Shown in pieces: positions 6,959 to 14,660 of a stretch of 18,663 bases of DNA; within the stretch, counting starts at the first letter, position 1, and every line of letters begins with the position of its first letter. A model generated the notes under the pieces. That model was not told where the DNA came from and did no database searches. It was given only the letters and a program-made list of their open reading frames with translations. Made by a program: the position numbers and the translations under genes. This stretch comes from Microbacteriaceae bacterium. GTDB lineage: Bacteria; Actinomycetota; Actinomycetes; Actinomycetales; Microbacteriaceae. The stretch is taken from positions 1-18,663 of the forward strand of contig JAAZFP010000150.1 of NCBI GenBank assembly GCA_012511645.1, written 5' to 3'.

Positions 6959-7927
6959 ATGCGAGCAATCATCGTGAGTGAGACCGGTGGGCCCGAGGTG
7001 CTCGTGGCTCACGAGACCGAGGTGCCCTCGGCAGGACCAGGCGAGTTGCTCGTCGAGGCGGCCGCGATTGGTGTGAATTTCATTGAGATCTACCAGCGTC
7101 AAGGTGTCTATAGCGTGCCGCTGCCGTTCACGCCTGGCACCGAGGGTGCGGGCACCGTGATCGCGGTGGGCGACGGAGTAACCGAGTTTGCCGTGGGTGA
7201 CCGCGTGGCCACGGCCGGTGCCCGCGGCACCTACGCTGATCAGTTCGTGGTGTCCGCGGATCAGGCGGTGCGCGTGCCGGAGGGCATCGATCTCGAGACC
7301 GCGGGGGCGCTGCCGCTGCAGGGCTGCACCGCGCACTACCTCGCGACCTCGGCCGCACGGCCTGCTCCCGCAGAAGGTGACACGGTGCTCGTGCACGCGG
7401 GCGCCGGGGGTGTCGGCCTGCTGCTCACCCAACTGCTCGTCGCGCACGGGGTGCGGGTGCTCACCACCGCGTCGACCGACGAGAAGCGTGCGCTGAGCCT
7501 GACCGCGGGTGCGATCCGCTCGTTTGCCTACGACGACTTCGCGGATGGGGTGCGCGAGTTCACCGAGGGCGAGGGAGTGTCGGTCGTCTTTGACGGGGTG
7601 GGGCTCACCACCTTCGATGATTCACTGCGTTCACTTGCCGTGCGGGGCACACTGGTGCTGTTCGGCGGGGCCAGCGGTCAGGTGCCCCCATTTGACCTGC
7701 AGCGACTCAACGCGGGCGGCTCGCTCATGGTGACCCGCCCAAGCCTGCCCCACTTTATGCGCAGTCGCGACGAGGTCGAGTGGCGCTATCGAGAGCTTTT
7801 CGAGGCCATCGCTGCGGGAACACTGCAGGTGCGCATCGGTCAACGGTTCGTGCTCGCCGACGCAGCTGACGCGCACCGTGCGCTCGCCAGCCGCGGCACC
7901 ACGGGCAAACTGATCCTCGTGCCCTAG
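6959..7927 (+). CDS. Zinc-independent MDR oxidoreductase, NADPH:quinone reductase-like
   Basis: Medium-chain dehydrogenase/reductase of the quinone oxidoreductase (Qor) group, about 320 residues as is usual, cytosolic, NADPH-dependent by family. The protein opens MRAIIVSETGGPEVL. It contains GVNFIEIYQRQGVY (38-51), FTPGTEGAG (57-65), GCTAHYL (122-128), the cofactor loop VLVHAGAGGVG (143-153) and VVFDGVG (209-215). It lacks the cysteine cluster that holds structural zinc in alcohol dehydrogenases. The C-terminal TGKLILVP is typical. It follows the esterase/DUF2804 gene by 70 nt on the same strand and may belong to that operon or have its own promoter in the gap. The actual acceptor (quinone, enone or other) cannot be read from the sequence. 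Confidence 0.92.
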   Translation: MRAIIVSETGGPEVLVAHETEVPSAGPGELLVEAAAIGVNFIEIYQRQGVYSVPLPFTPGTEGAGTVIAVGDGVTEFAVGDRVATAGARGTYADQFVVSADQAVRVPEGIDLETAGALPLQGCTAHYLATSAARPAPAEGDTVLVHAGAGGVGLLLTQLLVAHGVRVLTTASTDEKRALSLTAGAIRSFAYDDFADGVREFTEGEGVSVVFDGVGLTTFDDSLRSLAVRGTLVLFGGASGQVPPFDLQRLNAGGSLMVTRPSLPHFMRSRDEVEWRYRELFEAIAAGTLQVRIGQRFVLADAADAHRALASRGTTGKLILVP

Positions 7928-7992
7928 AGCCAGGCGGCCGCTTCGACCTCAGTTACATGGTGGTGATTGAGGTGTGGCGCATGCTGCGGGGT

Positions 7993-7998
7993 TATGCT
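7993..7998 (+). promoter_or_regulatory. -10 box, leaderless start of the VanY-type gene
   Basis: TATGCT, then 6 nt (GGCGCT), then GTG at 8005. A weak TTGAGG at 7967-7972 is 20 nt upstream of the box. No SD precedes the GTG. The spacing supports this start over the upstream in-frame ATG at 7957. Confidence 0.55.
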
Positions 7999-8004
7999 GG
8001 CGCT

Positions 8005-9516
8005 GTGGAACCTGGCACCCCGACCGAGACGCCCGTCGCAGAGGCGACCGTGGGCGAGCCGCAGGTGGCGCTCGTGCCGCCACGGCGCGGAGGCAAGCGA
8101 CGCTGGATCATTGCCGGGAGCATCGCCGGGGCCGTGCTGATTGCCGCAGGTGTCGGAAGCGGCGTGTGGCAGTGGAACGAGCAGGCCGCAGCCGGGCGAG
8201 CATATGACGAGGCAGTCACCGCTGCGCTCGCCGCAATCGATGAGCGAAATGCGTCGGCGGTAAAGGCTGATGATGCTCGCGCACACGCGCTTGAACTCGT
8301 GACGCAGAGCGCGGGAGTGGTCGAGGCAGCTGACCCGTCGCTGCTCGCTGCGGCCGAGACACGCGACCAGCTGATTGCTGCCGTAGAGACGCTGAGTAGT
8401 GAAGCAGAACTGAGCACCGATGACGCTGGCGCACTCGTCTTGCCAGAGGCAGCGGTGCTCGTTGCCGCGACGGACTACGGCCTGGCCCGGTCGGCGAAGA
8501 ACGCTGTCGCAGGAAGCACCGGAAGCACCGGTGGCTCGAGTGACCTCGAAGATGCCCAGCAGCGCCCGGCAAACCGTGAGGCGCTTCGCGAGGCGACAGG
8601 CGCATTGCAGGCAACGGTCAAGGAGTTGGACGCTGAAACACAGGCGTTCGAGTCACAACAGCGGGACATCGCCGCGGGGGCAGACGCGGTTGCTCGTGCG
8701 ACGACTGCAGTGGTCGCCTCAGCGCACGAGCACGGTGCTGCGATCGAAGTGCCCGAGCTTGCCTCACAAGAGAGCAGGGATCGCTTCGCCACAGCCGTCT
8801 CCGCGCTCGCCGCAGGCGTGACTGTCGAACTCTCTGACGATGCGGCCGCAGGTTCGGCAACCGCAACAGACAGCGGCGACGAGGCTGCGAGCAGTGTCAT
8901 GCTGACCGCGGCCGCGCTGCTCACCGAATATCGTGACGCGCATGCGGCGCTGATCGCCTCGCACGAAGAGGGGGTGCGTGCGCGGGATCCGGCGAACATC
9001 GAACCGACCTATATTCAGGGTGTGCTCGTGGTCAACAAGACGTACCCCCTGCCCAGTTGGTACGGCAACGGCCTCACCGCAGAGACGCTCGCGGCGTTTG
9101 GCCAGATGCAGGCAGCCGCGGCCGAAGCCGGGCACAGCCTCACCATCACGAGTGGGTTTCGCTCATACGCAACGCAGGCATCGCTCTACAACGGCCTCGC
9201 CGCCCAAGTCGGCCAGGCAGCAGCCGACCGTGACACGGCCAGGCCCGGGCACAGCGAGCACCAGAGCGGGCTCACCTTTGACCTCAACTGCATTTGCGAG
9301 GGCTTCGGCCACCAAGCCGACGGCCAGTGGGTCGCGGCCAACGCCCATCGCTTCGGGTTCATCGTGCGCTACCCGCAGGGCAAAGAGCACATCACCGGCT
9401 ACATCTGGGAGCCGTGGCACCTGCGCTACCTGGGGGTCGATGTGGCAACCGCGGTCTTTGAATCCGGGTTGTCGCTCGAGGAGTATCTCGGCATCACGTC
9501 GCGGTACGCGAACTAG
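8005..9516 (+). CDS. Membrane-anchored VanY-type D-alanyl-D-alanine carboxypeptidase
   Basis: Zinc D,D-carboxypeptidase (peptidase M15B) that trims the terminal D-Ala of peptidoglycan stem peptides outside the cell. With the GTG start it has 503 residues: a basic, proline-containing cytosolic tail (1-33), one transmembrane helix (about 34-55), a long Ala/Glu-rich region predicted helical or coiled-coil (about 58-325) with a GSTGSTGGSS break, and the catalytic domain from about 331. Catalytic signatures are SGFRSYATQ, SEHQSGLTFD (zinc ligands His419 and Asp426) and EPWHLRYLG (Glu469, His472). A CIC pair soon after the second ligand is unusual. The start follows a TATGCT box by 6 nt; the in-frame ATG at 7957 would put unlikely residues ahead of it. 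A general cell-wall function is more likely than vancomycin resistance, as there are no vanHAX neighbours. Confidence 0.9.
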   Translation: MEPGTPTETPVAEATVGEPQVALVPPRRGGKRRWIIAGSIAGAVLIAAGVGSGVWQWNEQAAAGRAYDEAVTAALAAIDERNASAVKADDARAHALELVTQSAGVVEAADPSLLAAAETRDQLIAAVETLSSEAELSTDDAGALVLPEAAVLVAATDYGLARSAKNAVAGSTGSTGGSSDLEDAQQRPANREALREATGALQATVKELDAETQAFESQQRDIAAGADAVARATTAVVASAHEHGAAIEVPELASQESRDRFATAVSALAAGVTVELSDDAAAGSATATDSGDEAASSVMLTAAALLTEYRDAHAALIASHEEGVRARDPANIEPTYIQGVLVVNKTYPLPSWYGNGLTAETLAAFGQMQAAAAEAGHSLTITSGFRSYATQASLYNGLAAQVGQAAADRDTARPGHSEHQSGLTFDLNCICEGFGHQADGQWVAANAHRFGFIVRYPQGKEHITGYIWEPWHLRYLGVDVATAVFESGLSLEEYLGITSRYAN

Positions 9517-9549
9517 CCGCGGGCGTCGTTGCTCTGCGGTCAGTGCTGT

Positions 9550-9566
9550 CGACTGACACTCAGTCG
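9550..9566. other. Short inverted repeat upstream of glyS
   Basis: Perfect 7-bp arms, CGACTGA and TCAGTCG, around the loop CAC. There is no U-tract, so it is a poor intrinsic terminator. It lies 34 nt after the VanY-type stop and just ahead of the candidate glyS -10 box (TAAGCT, 9574-9579). An operator or weak terminator is possible. Confidence 0.4.
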
Positions 9567-9573
9567 TCGCGAC

Positions 9574-9579
9574 TAAGCT
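9574..9579 (+). promoter_or_regulatory. Candidate -10 box of glyS
   Basis: TAAGCT fits TAnnnT. A CTGACA at 9553-9558 resembles a -35, but the 15-nt spacer is short. Transcription would start near 9586, giving a leader of about 85 nt. Tentative. Confidence 0.35.
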
Positions 9580-9614
9580 TGATGCGGTGTGCCGCGTCGT
9601 GCGGCGCTCACGCG

Positions 9615-9630
9615 GCGGCCAGCTGGCCGC
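9615..9630. other. 16-bp perfect palindrome in the glyS leader
   Basis: GCGGCCAGCTGGCCGC is fully self-complementary and lies 40 nt before the glyS ATG. It could be a protein-binding site, or chance in GC-rich DNA. As RNA it has no loop, so it is not a good hairpin. Confidence 0.4.
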
Positions 9631-9670
9631 TGTACCAAGACCCCTTCCTGCCCCTTGGAGTGAATTTCAC

Positions 9671-11056
9671 ATGGCTGAACAGTCCCGACTCGACAAAGTC
9701 ATCGCCCTCGCCCGTCACCGCGGCTTCGTCTATCAGGCGGGTGAAATCTACGGCGGCTCACGGTCGGCCTGGGACTACGGCCCGCTCGGCACCGCGCTGA
9801 AAGAGAACATCAAGCGCCAGTGGTGGAAGACGATGGTGCAGCGCCGCGAAGACGTCGTCGGCATCGACTCGAGCGTCATTTTGCCGAAGCAGGTGTGGGA
9901 GGCCTCTGGGCACGTCGAGGTGTTCAGTGACCCGCTGGTCGAGTGCCTGCAGTGCCACAAGCGTCAGCGCGAGGATCACCTGATCGAGGCCTACGAGGAC
10001 AAGCACGGCAAGGAGCCTGCCAACGGCATGGCCGACATCGTCTGCGTGCACTGTGGCACCCGTGGGCAGTGGACCGAGCCCCGAGCCTTCTCGGGCCTGC
10101 TCAAGACCTACCTCGGCCCCGTCGACGACGAAGCTGGCTTGCACTACCTGCGCCCCGAAACGGCACAGGGCATCTTCGTGAACTTCGCAAACGTGTTGCA
10201 GTCAGCGCGCATGAAACCGCCCTTTGGCATCGCCCAGATCGGCAAGAGCTTCCGCAACGAGATCACGCCCGGCAACTTCATCTTCCGCACCCGCGAGTTC
10301 GAGCAGATGGAGCTTGAGTTCTTCGTCGAGCCCGGCACCGACGAAGAGTGGCAAGAGTACTGGATGAACGAGCGCATGTCGTGGTACATCGGCCTCGGTG
10401 TCGATCCCGCGAACCTGCGCTTCTACGAGCACCCGCAAGAGAAGCTCTCGCACTACTCAAAGCGCACGGCAGACATCGAGTATCGCTTCGGCTTCTCAGG
10501 CGGCGAGTGGGGCGAGCTTGAGGGTGTCGCCAACCGCACCGACTACGACCTGTCGACGCACACCGAGCACTCGGGCAAGGATCTGTCGTTCTACGACCAG
10601 GCGAACGACCGCCGCTTTGTGCCCTATGTCATCGAGCCGTCGGCCGGTCTTACCCGCTCGGTGATGGCGTTTCTCGTCGACGCATACCGCGAAGAAGAGG
10701 TGCCGAACGCCAAGGGCGGCACCGACACCCGCACCGTGCTCGGGCTCGACGCCCGCCTCGCGCCGATCAAGGCCGCCGTGCTGCCACTCAGCCGCAACGA
10801 GAAACTGTCGCCGCTGGCGCGCAGCATCGCCGCCGAGCTGCGCGAAGACTGGAACATCGACTTCGATGACGCTGGCGCCATCGGTCGTCGCTACCGTCGA
10901 CAGGACGAGATCGGCACGCCGTTCTGTGTGACCGTCGACTTCGACTCACTCGATGACGACGCGGTGACCGTGCGTGAGCGCGACTCGATGCAGCAGCAGC
11001 GGGTGCCGCGTGCCGAACTGCACGCGTTCTTGGCCGAGCGCCTGCGCGGCGCCTAA
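9671..11056 (+). CDS. glyS: Glycyl-tRNA synthetase, dimeric (alpha2) type
   Basis: Class II aminoacyl-tRNA synthetase that charges tRNA-Gly with glycine using ATP; cytosolic homodimer, 461 residues, typical of the actinobacterial form. The first residues (LDKVIALARHRGFVYQAGEI) match the family. CLQC (92-95) and CVHC (125-128) form a zinc site. RPETAQGIFVNF (161-172), GKSFRNEITPGNFIFRTREFEQ (191-212, motif 2) and IEPSAGLTRSVMAFL (321-335, motif 3) build the active site. The C-terminal anticodon-binding domain ends in a short Arg/Glu-rich tail. The ATG at 9671 follows TTGGAG by about 10 nt; frame extension to 9587 has no similarity. The CPBP protease gene begins 16 nt after the stop, so read-through transcription is likely. 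The assignment is secure. I write glyS; some annotations use glyQS. Confidence 0.98.
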   Translation: MAEQSRLDKVIALARHRGFVYQAGEIYGGSRSAWDYGPLGTALKENIKRQWWKTMVQRREDVVGIDSSVILPKQVWEASGHVEVFSDPLVECLQCHKRQREDHLIEAYEDKHGKEPANGMADIVCVHCGTRGQWTEPRAFSGLLKTYLGPVDDEAGLHYLRPETAQGIFVNFANVLQSARMKPPFGIAQIGKSFRNEITPGNFIFRTREFEQMELEFFVEPGTDEEWQEYWMNERMSWYIGLGVDPANLRFYEHPQEKLSHYSKRTADIEYRFGFSGGEWGELEGVANRTDYDLSTHTEHSGKDLSFYDQANDRRFVPYVIEPSAGLTRSVMAFLVDAYREEEVPNAKGGTDTRTVLGLDARLAPIKAAVLPLSRNEKLSPLARSIAAELREDWNIDFDDAGAIGRRYRRQDEIGTPFCVTVDFDSLDDDAVTVRERDSMQQQRVPRAELHAFLAERLRGA

Positions 11057-11072
11057 GCGAAGACACCGACGC

Positions 11073-12374
11073 ATGCAGCACCAACCACCGCAGCACGACC
11101 CACACTCGCAACCGGTGCCGCCTGCGCCGCACCCCGAAAATGCACAGGCGCCAGCGGGGCAGCCGCAGCCTGCGTGGGCGAAACCACCCATGCAGGTGTT
11201 CTGGCACGACACTCCGCAGCTCGAATACCACCAGCTGCTGCGCGGCGCGCGCCGCTATCGCTGGTGGAAGGTGCTACTCACGCTGCTGCTCTCGCTGATT
11301 TACTACCTCACCCTCTCGGTGCTGTTTACGATCCCGGTGGCTGTGGTGATGGGGCTCACCGGTGGTGACCTGCTGACCGACCTGAACGACTATCTGGTGC
11401 CCGACACCCAGCAACCTCTGTCGCTGGTGCTGACGCTCGGATCAATTACTCTCATGATCCCCGCGGTGTGGCTGGCGATGCTGAGCACGGGCCTGCGGCC
11501 GTTCGCGCGGGTCTGGTCGGTGGCGTTGCGCATTCGCTGGCGCTGGATCGGCCGCACGATTGTGCCCGCGATCGTCGCGCTCGTGGTGATGAATGTGGTC
11601 GGCACCCTCGTCAATGTGCTCGCGATGCCGGTCAATGATGCGGGTGGCGCGAGCGTCGACGCACCCAGCATCAATATGATGCTTGCCCTCTGGTCGCTCA
11701 TTATCGTGCTCTTGCTGGTGCCACTGCAGGCCACCGCAGAAGAGGTCGTCTATCGTGGCCTCTTCATGCAGTCGCTGGGGGCATGGTTCGGCGGGACTCG
11801 CGGCACGGGCACGTTCGCGCGGTTCGTGCGTGGCCCGTGGTTGCCCATCCTGGTGCCAGCGTTGCTCTTTGGCTTCTCGCACATCTATGACATCTGGGGC
11901 TTTCTCGCCGTCACCGCGATGGCGGTAGCCGCCGGATGGCTCGCGTGGCGAACGGGAGGGCTTGAGGCCGCGATTACCCTGCACGTCGTGAATAACCTCG
12001 TCGCCTTTGGGTTCATGGCATTTGCTGTGGGTGGCGAGACGGCGCAGACGTCAGATGGCGGTGGTCCGGGCCTGTTCGTTGGTGAGGTCGTGGGTCTGCT
12101 GCTCTACAGCTGGTGGGTTGACCGCGACTTCAGTCGACGCGACGGACGCCGCACCCGTATCGATACGATCGAGGTGCTGCGGCCTGTCCAGCCGGTCACA
12201 CAGGTGCAGTTTGCTCAGTTCACCCAGGTCACTCAGGTGACGCAGGTAGATGGCGAGCATCAGGTAACCCAGGTGACTCAGCACACTGAATTGTCTTCTC
12301 AGCAGGGAACTGACACGCAGGCCCAGCCGGAACAGATCGACACTCAGCCTGACCGGGAGCGTCCGCATGATTGA
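11073..12374 (+). CDS. CPBP-family intramembrane metalloprotease with VTQ-repeat tail
   Basis: Membrane protein of the CPBP/Abi (Rce1-like) group, 433 residues. A Pro/Gln/His-rich cytosolic N terminus (1 to about 60) leads into several transmembrane helices (about 66-95, 115-138, 162-185, 203-220, 256-290, 297-320, 332-348). The three family motifs are present: EEVVYR (Glu223, Glu224, Arg228), FGFSH (His270) and HVVNN (His304, Asn308). By family these residues form an intramembrane protease site; substrates in actinobacteria are mostly unknown. The C-terminal tail (from about 350) is soluble and polar, with repeated VTQ triplets at 375-403. The ATG lies 16 nt after glyS and has no clear SD, so the exact start is uncertain (Met40 is an alternative). 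The stop overlaps the next gene by 8 nt. Confidence 0.88.
   Translation: MQHQPPQHDPHSQPVPPAPHPENAQAPAGQPQPAWAKPPMQVFWHDTPQLEYHQLLRGARRYRWWKVLLTLLLSLIYYLTLSVLFTIPVAVVMGLTGGDLLTDLNDYLVPDTQQPLSLVLTLGSITLMIPAVWLAMLSTGLRPFARVWSVALRIRWRWIGRTIVPAIVALVVMNVVGTLVNVLAMPVNDAGGASVDAPSINMMLALWSLIIVLLLVPLQATAEEVVYRGLFMQSLGAWFGGTRGTGTFARFVRGPWLPILVPALLFGFSHIYDIWGFLAVTAMAVAAGWLAWRTGGLEAAITLHVVNNLVAFGFMAFAVGGETAQTSDGGGPGLFVGEVVGLLLYSWWVDRDFSRRDGRRTRIDTIEVLRPVQPVTQVQFAQFTQVTQVTQVDGEHQVTQVTQHTELSSQQGTDTQAQPEQIDTQPDRERPHD
12195..12281 (+). repeat. Degenerate 9-nt repeats encoding VTQ triplets
   Basis: Repeated GTn-ACn-CAG codon triplets give VTQV, FTQVTQVTQV and QVTQVTQ in the C-terminal tail of the CPBP protein. 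Third-base differences between copies argue for protein-level selection or an old duplication rather than recent slippage. Confidence 0.75.
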
Positions 12375-13716
12375 TGCGGTGGTCACCGGACACAGTCTGC
12401 CGGCGCTGCAGGCGGCGCTTGACCTGGCTGAGGTCGGCTTGCGTGTCACGGTCGCGAGGGATCTCGAGCCCGACACTGAGCCGATTGCGCCGGTGCGCGA
12501 CCCAGACCGGGTGATTGCCGCGTTTGCGCGACGCGTGGCAGAACCCGTCGAACCTGGCCATGCGCCACTGGCCGGGGCAGAGCTCGCGATTCAGCCGCAT
12601 CGTTCCCCGTTGCTGCGGAGCACAGCGGGTGCGTGGCTGCCGCAGGCGGAGCCCAATGTGCTCGGCGTGCCAGCGGTGCCCCTCGCAGAGGCGACGCTTG
12701 CGCTGCTCGGTGGCGCTGCCGCTGCGCGCGCCTATCTTGATCGGATCACCCCGCTGCTCACGGTCGGCAAGACCCGCATGTTCGGCACCCTGGTGCGCAA
12801 GCGACTCGGCAAGGCCGCGCTGCGCACCCTCGTCGAGCCGCAGGTCTTCGAGCGCTACGGTGTCGGCGCCGCTGAGCTTGAGGTCGCGGTCGCAGCGCCT
12901 GGGTTCAACGAAACACTCTCGCGATCGGGCGCGCTCACGTCGGCAGTGCTCGCATACTCTGATCGGAATGTTGCACGTGAAACCACGGTGCAGCCCGCGG
13001 CTGGATGGCAGGGGCTACGCGATGCTCTGCTCAAAAAGCTGGAATGGTATGGGGTCACCCTGCTCGACGCGCCGATTGCTGATGCTCGCTGGGTTGAAGA
13101 TCGATGGGTGTTGCGATCGGGCGAGCAGGACGCCATCGAGGCGCGAGCACTCATCGCTGACCGGGGTCGCCGGGTGGCGAGTAGCGATCTCGCGTACCAG
13201 CAAACGTCAGCGGTTCACCCAGCTGCCATTCGCACATATGCGCAGATCGACATAGAGCGACCAGAGTGGCTCACTGACGGCGAGCCTGCGATCGCTGCGT
13301 TGTCTGGGGTGACGGTGACGCTCTGCGCCCGTGCTGATGAAACTGGCTCGCCCCGAACGTGGGCGACTCTCGGCGCTGCGAGACAGGCCATCGCGCCGAC
13401 CGACGACCTCGCTCGGTGTGTGAGAGCCAGCGAAGAGACGTTGCAATCACACGTTTCTGGCGCGCTTGACCAGGTGAATGTGCGGCCGCTCGCTGGCAGC
13501 CAGTGGCAGAGCGAAACCGTCGCGGCGCCCGACATCACCATCGAGGCGCGCCACGGGATGATCGCGCAGATCGATGAGGGTGTTGCCGGGCAACCAATGC
13601 TGGTGCCCGCGGGGGAGCTGCTGCACGGAGGCGATCTTGCAGACGCGCTCGCATGGACCCATCGGGCGACTGTGCGGCTGCGCCGTCGCCTGCTGGGCCT
13701 CGACGAATCTGAGTGA
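12367..13716 (+). CDS. Protoporphyrinogen-oxidase-like flavoprotein with degenerate FAD motif
   Basis: 449 residues resembling the FAD-dependent amine oxidase/PPOX (HemG/HemY) superfamily. The best match is the mid-region MFGTLVRKRLGKAALRTLVEP (about 138-158), then FERYGVGAAELEV and a later GWQGLRDALLKKLE segment, at the positions of the PPOX substrate domain. The N terminus has a beta-alpha-beta look, AVVTGHSLPALQAALDLAEVG. However, the GxGxxG loop is replaced by GHSLPA, and the acidic residue usually ending the second strand is not in place (VTVARDLEP). FAD binding may therefore be altered or lost. GGGAG lies about 8 nt before the ATG, which overlaps the CPBP stop by 8 nt, so the two are probably co-transcribed. 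A true PPOX for haem synthesis is less likely than a divergent paralogue; the function is unknown. Confidence 0.65.
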   Translation: MIDAVVTGHSLPALQAALDLAEVGLRVTVARDLEPDTEPIAPVRDPDRVIAAFARRVAEPVEPGHAPLAGAELAIQPHRSPLLRSTAGAWLPQAEPNVLGVPAVPLAEATLALLGGAAAARAYLDRITPLLTVGKTRMFGTLVRKRLGKAALRTLVEPQVFERYGVGAAELEVAVAAPGFNETLSRSGALTSAVLAYSDRNVARETTVQPAAGWQGLRDALLKKLEWYGVTLLDAPIADARWVEDRWVLRSGEQDAIEARALIADRGRRVASSDLAYQQTSAVHPAAIRTYAQIDIERPEWLTDGEPAIAALSGVTVTLCARADETGSPRTWATLGAARQAIAPTDDLARCVRASEETLQSHVSGALDQVNVRPLAGSQWQSETVAAPDITIEARHGMIAQIDEGVAGQPMLVPAGELLHGGDLADALAWTHRATVRLRRRLLGLDESE

Positions 13717-13764
13717 AGCCTCAAATATGACGAAATCGGAATATCTCTCGTGTCGCATGCACGG

Positions 13765-13770
13765 TAGGCT
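13765..13770 (+). promoter_or_regulatory. Candidate -10 box of the YtxH/Holin-X/DUF3618 operon
   Basis: TAGGCT about 45 nt before the ATG at 13816. The same hexamer occurs upstream of hemD (15044-15049). No convincing -35. Transcription would start near 13777, leaving a normal leader with GGAGG. Confidence 0.4.
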
Positions 13771-13804
13771 GGTCGGCTACCGAGCGGCAATCACATTTGT
13801 GTCT

Positions 13805-13809
13805 GGAGG
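13805..13809 (+). promoter_or_regulatory. Ribosome binding site of the YtxH-like gene
   Basis: GGAGG followed by 6 nt (CACCGC) and the ATG at 13816. Together with MKGKIAF, the usual start of this protein type, it fixes the start. Confidence 0.8.
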
Positions 13810-13815
13810 CACCGC

Positions 13816-14223
13816 ATGAAAGGCAAGATCGCATTCGTCGTAGGAGCGGCCGTGGGCTATGTGCTCGGCTCCCGTGCCGGCAGGCAGCGATACGAACAGA
13901 TCAAGCGAGGCGCCCAGGCGGTGTGGCAGACAGAGCCTGTGCAGCGGGGTGTGGGCCTCGTGCGGGGTGCGATCGATGATCGCGCCGATGACTTCAAGGC
14001 CTATGTGCGTCGCGCATCGTCTGACGCCTTCACCGCATTCGCACGCCGGGCCGGCGGCGCTGGCACGCCCTCTGAGACCGCTGCATCAGACCGCACCACG
14101 CCCGCTGATCCCGGCCCCGTTGGAGCAGAAGTAGCTGAGGCATCGACCGAGGCAGATTCGGCGAAGTCGAAACCAGCGAAGCGTGCGGCATCGGCTCAGG
14201 CGCCAAAGAAGGAGCAGCCGTGA
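13816..14223 (+). CDS. YtxH-like small membrane-associated protein
   Basis: 135 residues. A hydrophobic, glycine-rich N-terminal segment (GKIAFVVGAAVGYVLGSRAG, 3-22) is followed by RQRYEQIKRGAQAVW, an arrangement typical of YtxH-type proteins common in actinobacteria. Related entries are sometimes mislabelled protoporphyrinogen oxidase. The rest is an amphipathic stretch to about 75 and then a low-complexity Ala/Ser/Pro/Lys tail. It probably sits at the inner face of the membrane. It is the first gene of a three-gene cassette, and its TGA overlaps the GTG of the Holin-X gene (GTGA). No enzymatic motif is present and the function is unknown; an envelope or stress role is only inferred from the cassette. 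Confidence 0.75.
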   Translation: MKGKIAFVVGAAVGYVLGSRAGRQRYEQIKRGAQAVWQTEPVQRGVGLVRGAIDDRADDFKAYVRRASSDAFTAFARRAGGAGTPSETAASDRTTPADPGPVGAEVAEASTEADSAKSKPAKRAASAQAPKKEQP

Positions 14224-14660
14224 GTCGTCGCGACGATCGCGCTGGCACCTTCGAACTGCTCGCGAGGCTGCCGCAACAGTTTGTGGCGCTCGGCAAGGCC
14301 GAGTATGAAAACGCGAAGCGTGAGATTGGCGCAAAGCTCAAGCGCAGTGGCATCGGCCTTCTGGCCATCGTGGTGGCGCTGTTCTTCTTGTTCTTCGCCC
14401 TCGCCGCGTTCTTGACCGCCGCGATTGCCGGGCTCTCAGTGGTCTGGCCAGTGTGGCTGTCAGCGCTTGTCGTCGGAGTGGGCCTGTTGGCCCTCGCCGC
14501 TGCGGCCATTTTTGCCGGTATTGCGTTGATCAAGCGAGGAGTGCCCGTGCCCGAAGACACGATTGATCGTGTTGAGGGAGATCTGGAGGCGCTCAGTGAG
14601 GTGCGATTTAATGCGTCGGCGCACATGCCGCAACACGGTGAGAAGGGAAATTGGCGATGA
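14220..14660 (+). CDS. Holin-X/phage-holin-family membrane protein
   Basis: 146 residues of the Putative Actinobacterial Holin-X (DUF1469-type) family. An amphipathic N terminus (FELLARLPQQFVALGKAEYE) is followed by two long transmembrane helices (about 43-70 and 77-103) separated by the short turn SVVWPVWLS, then a charged C terminus (PEDTIDRVEGDLEAL). The GTG start overlaps the previous stop by 4 nt and has AAGGAG 5 nt upstream. Its own TGA overlaps the next ATG (ATGA). Despite the name there is no phage context nearby; in actinobacteria these are chromosomal envelope proteins of unknown role. Family recognition is based on topology and the LPQQFVALGKAE-type N terminus. Confidence 0.82.
   Translation: MSRRDDRAGTFELLARLPQQFVALGKAEYENAKREIGAKLKRSGIGLLAIVVALFFLFFALAAFLTAAIAGLSVVWPVWLSALVVGVGLLALAAAAIFAGIALIKRGVPVPEDTIDRVEGDLEALSEVRFNASAHMPQHGEKGNWR

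Noticed and set aside
7932..7943. GCGGCCGC palindrome after the quinone oxidoreductase gene as a regulatory site
   Set aside because: An 8-bp GC-only palindrome is expected by chance in this DNA, and nothing else marks it.
8005..9516. Vancomycin-resistance locus based on the VanY domain
   Set aside because: No vanH, vanA, vanX or vanRS genes are nearby. VanY-type carboxypeptidases are common housekeeping enzymes.
9517..9670. T-box riboswitch for glyS
   Set aside because: Only 154 nt are available and there is no T-box core (TGGNACC-like) or terminator/antiterminator pair.
14220..14660. Prophage remnant, because of the holin-family gene
   Set aside because: No lysin, integrase, capsid or attachment sites are present. 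Holin-X proteins are ordinary chromosomal proteins in actinobacteria.
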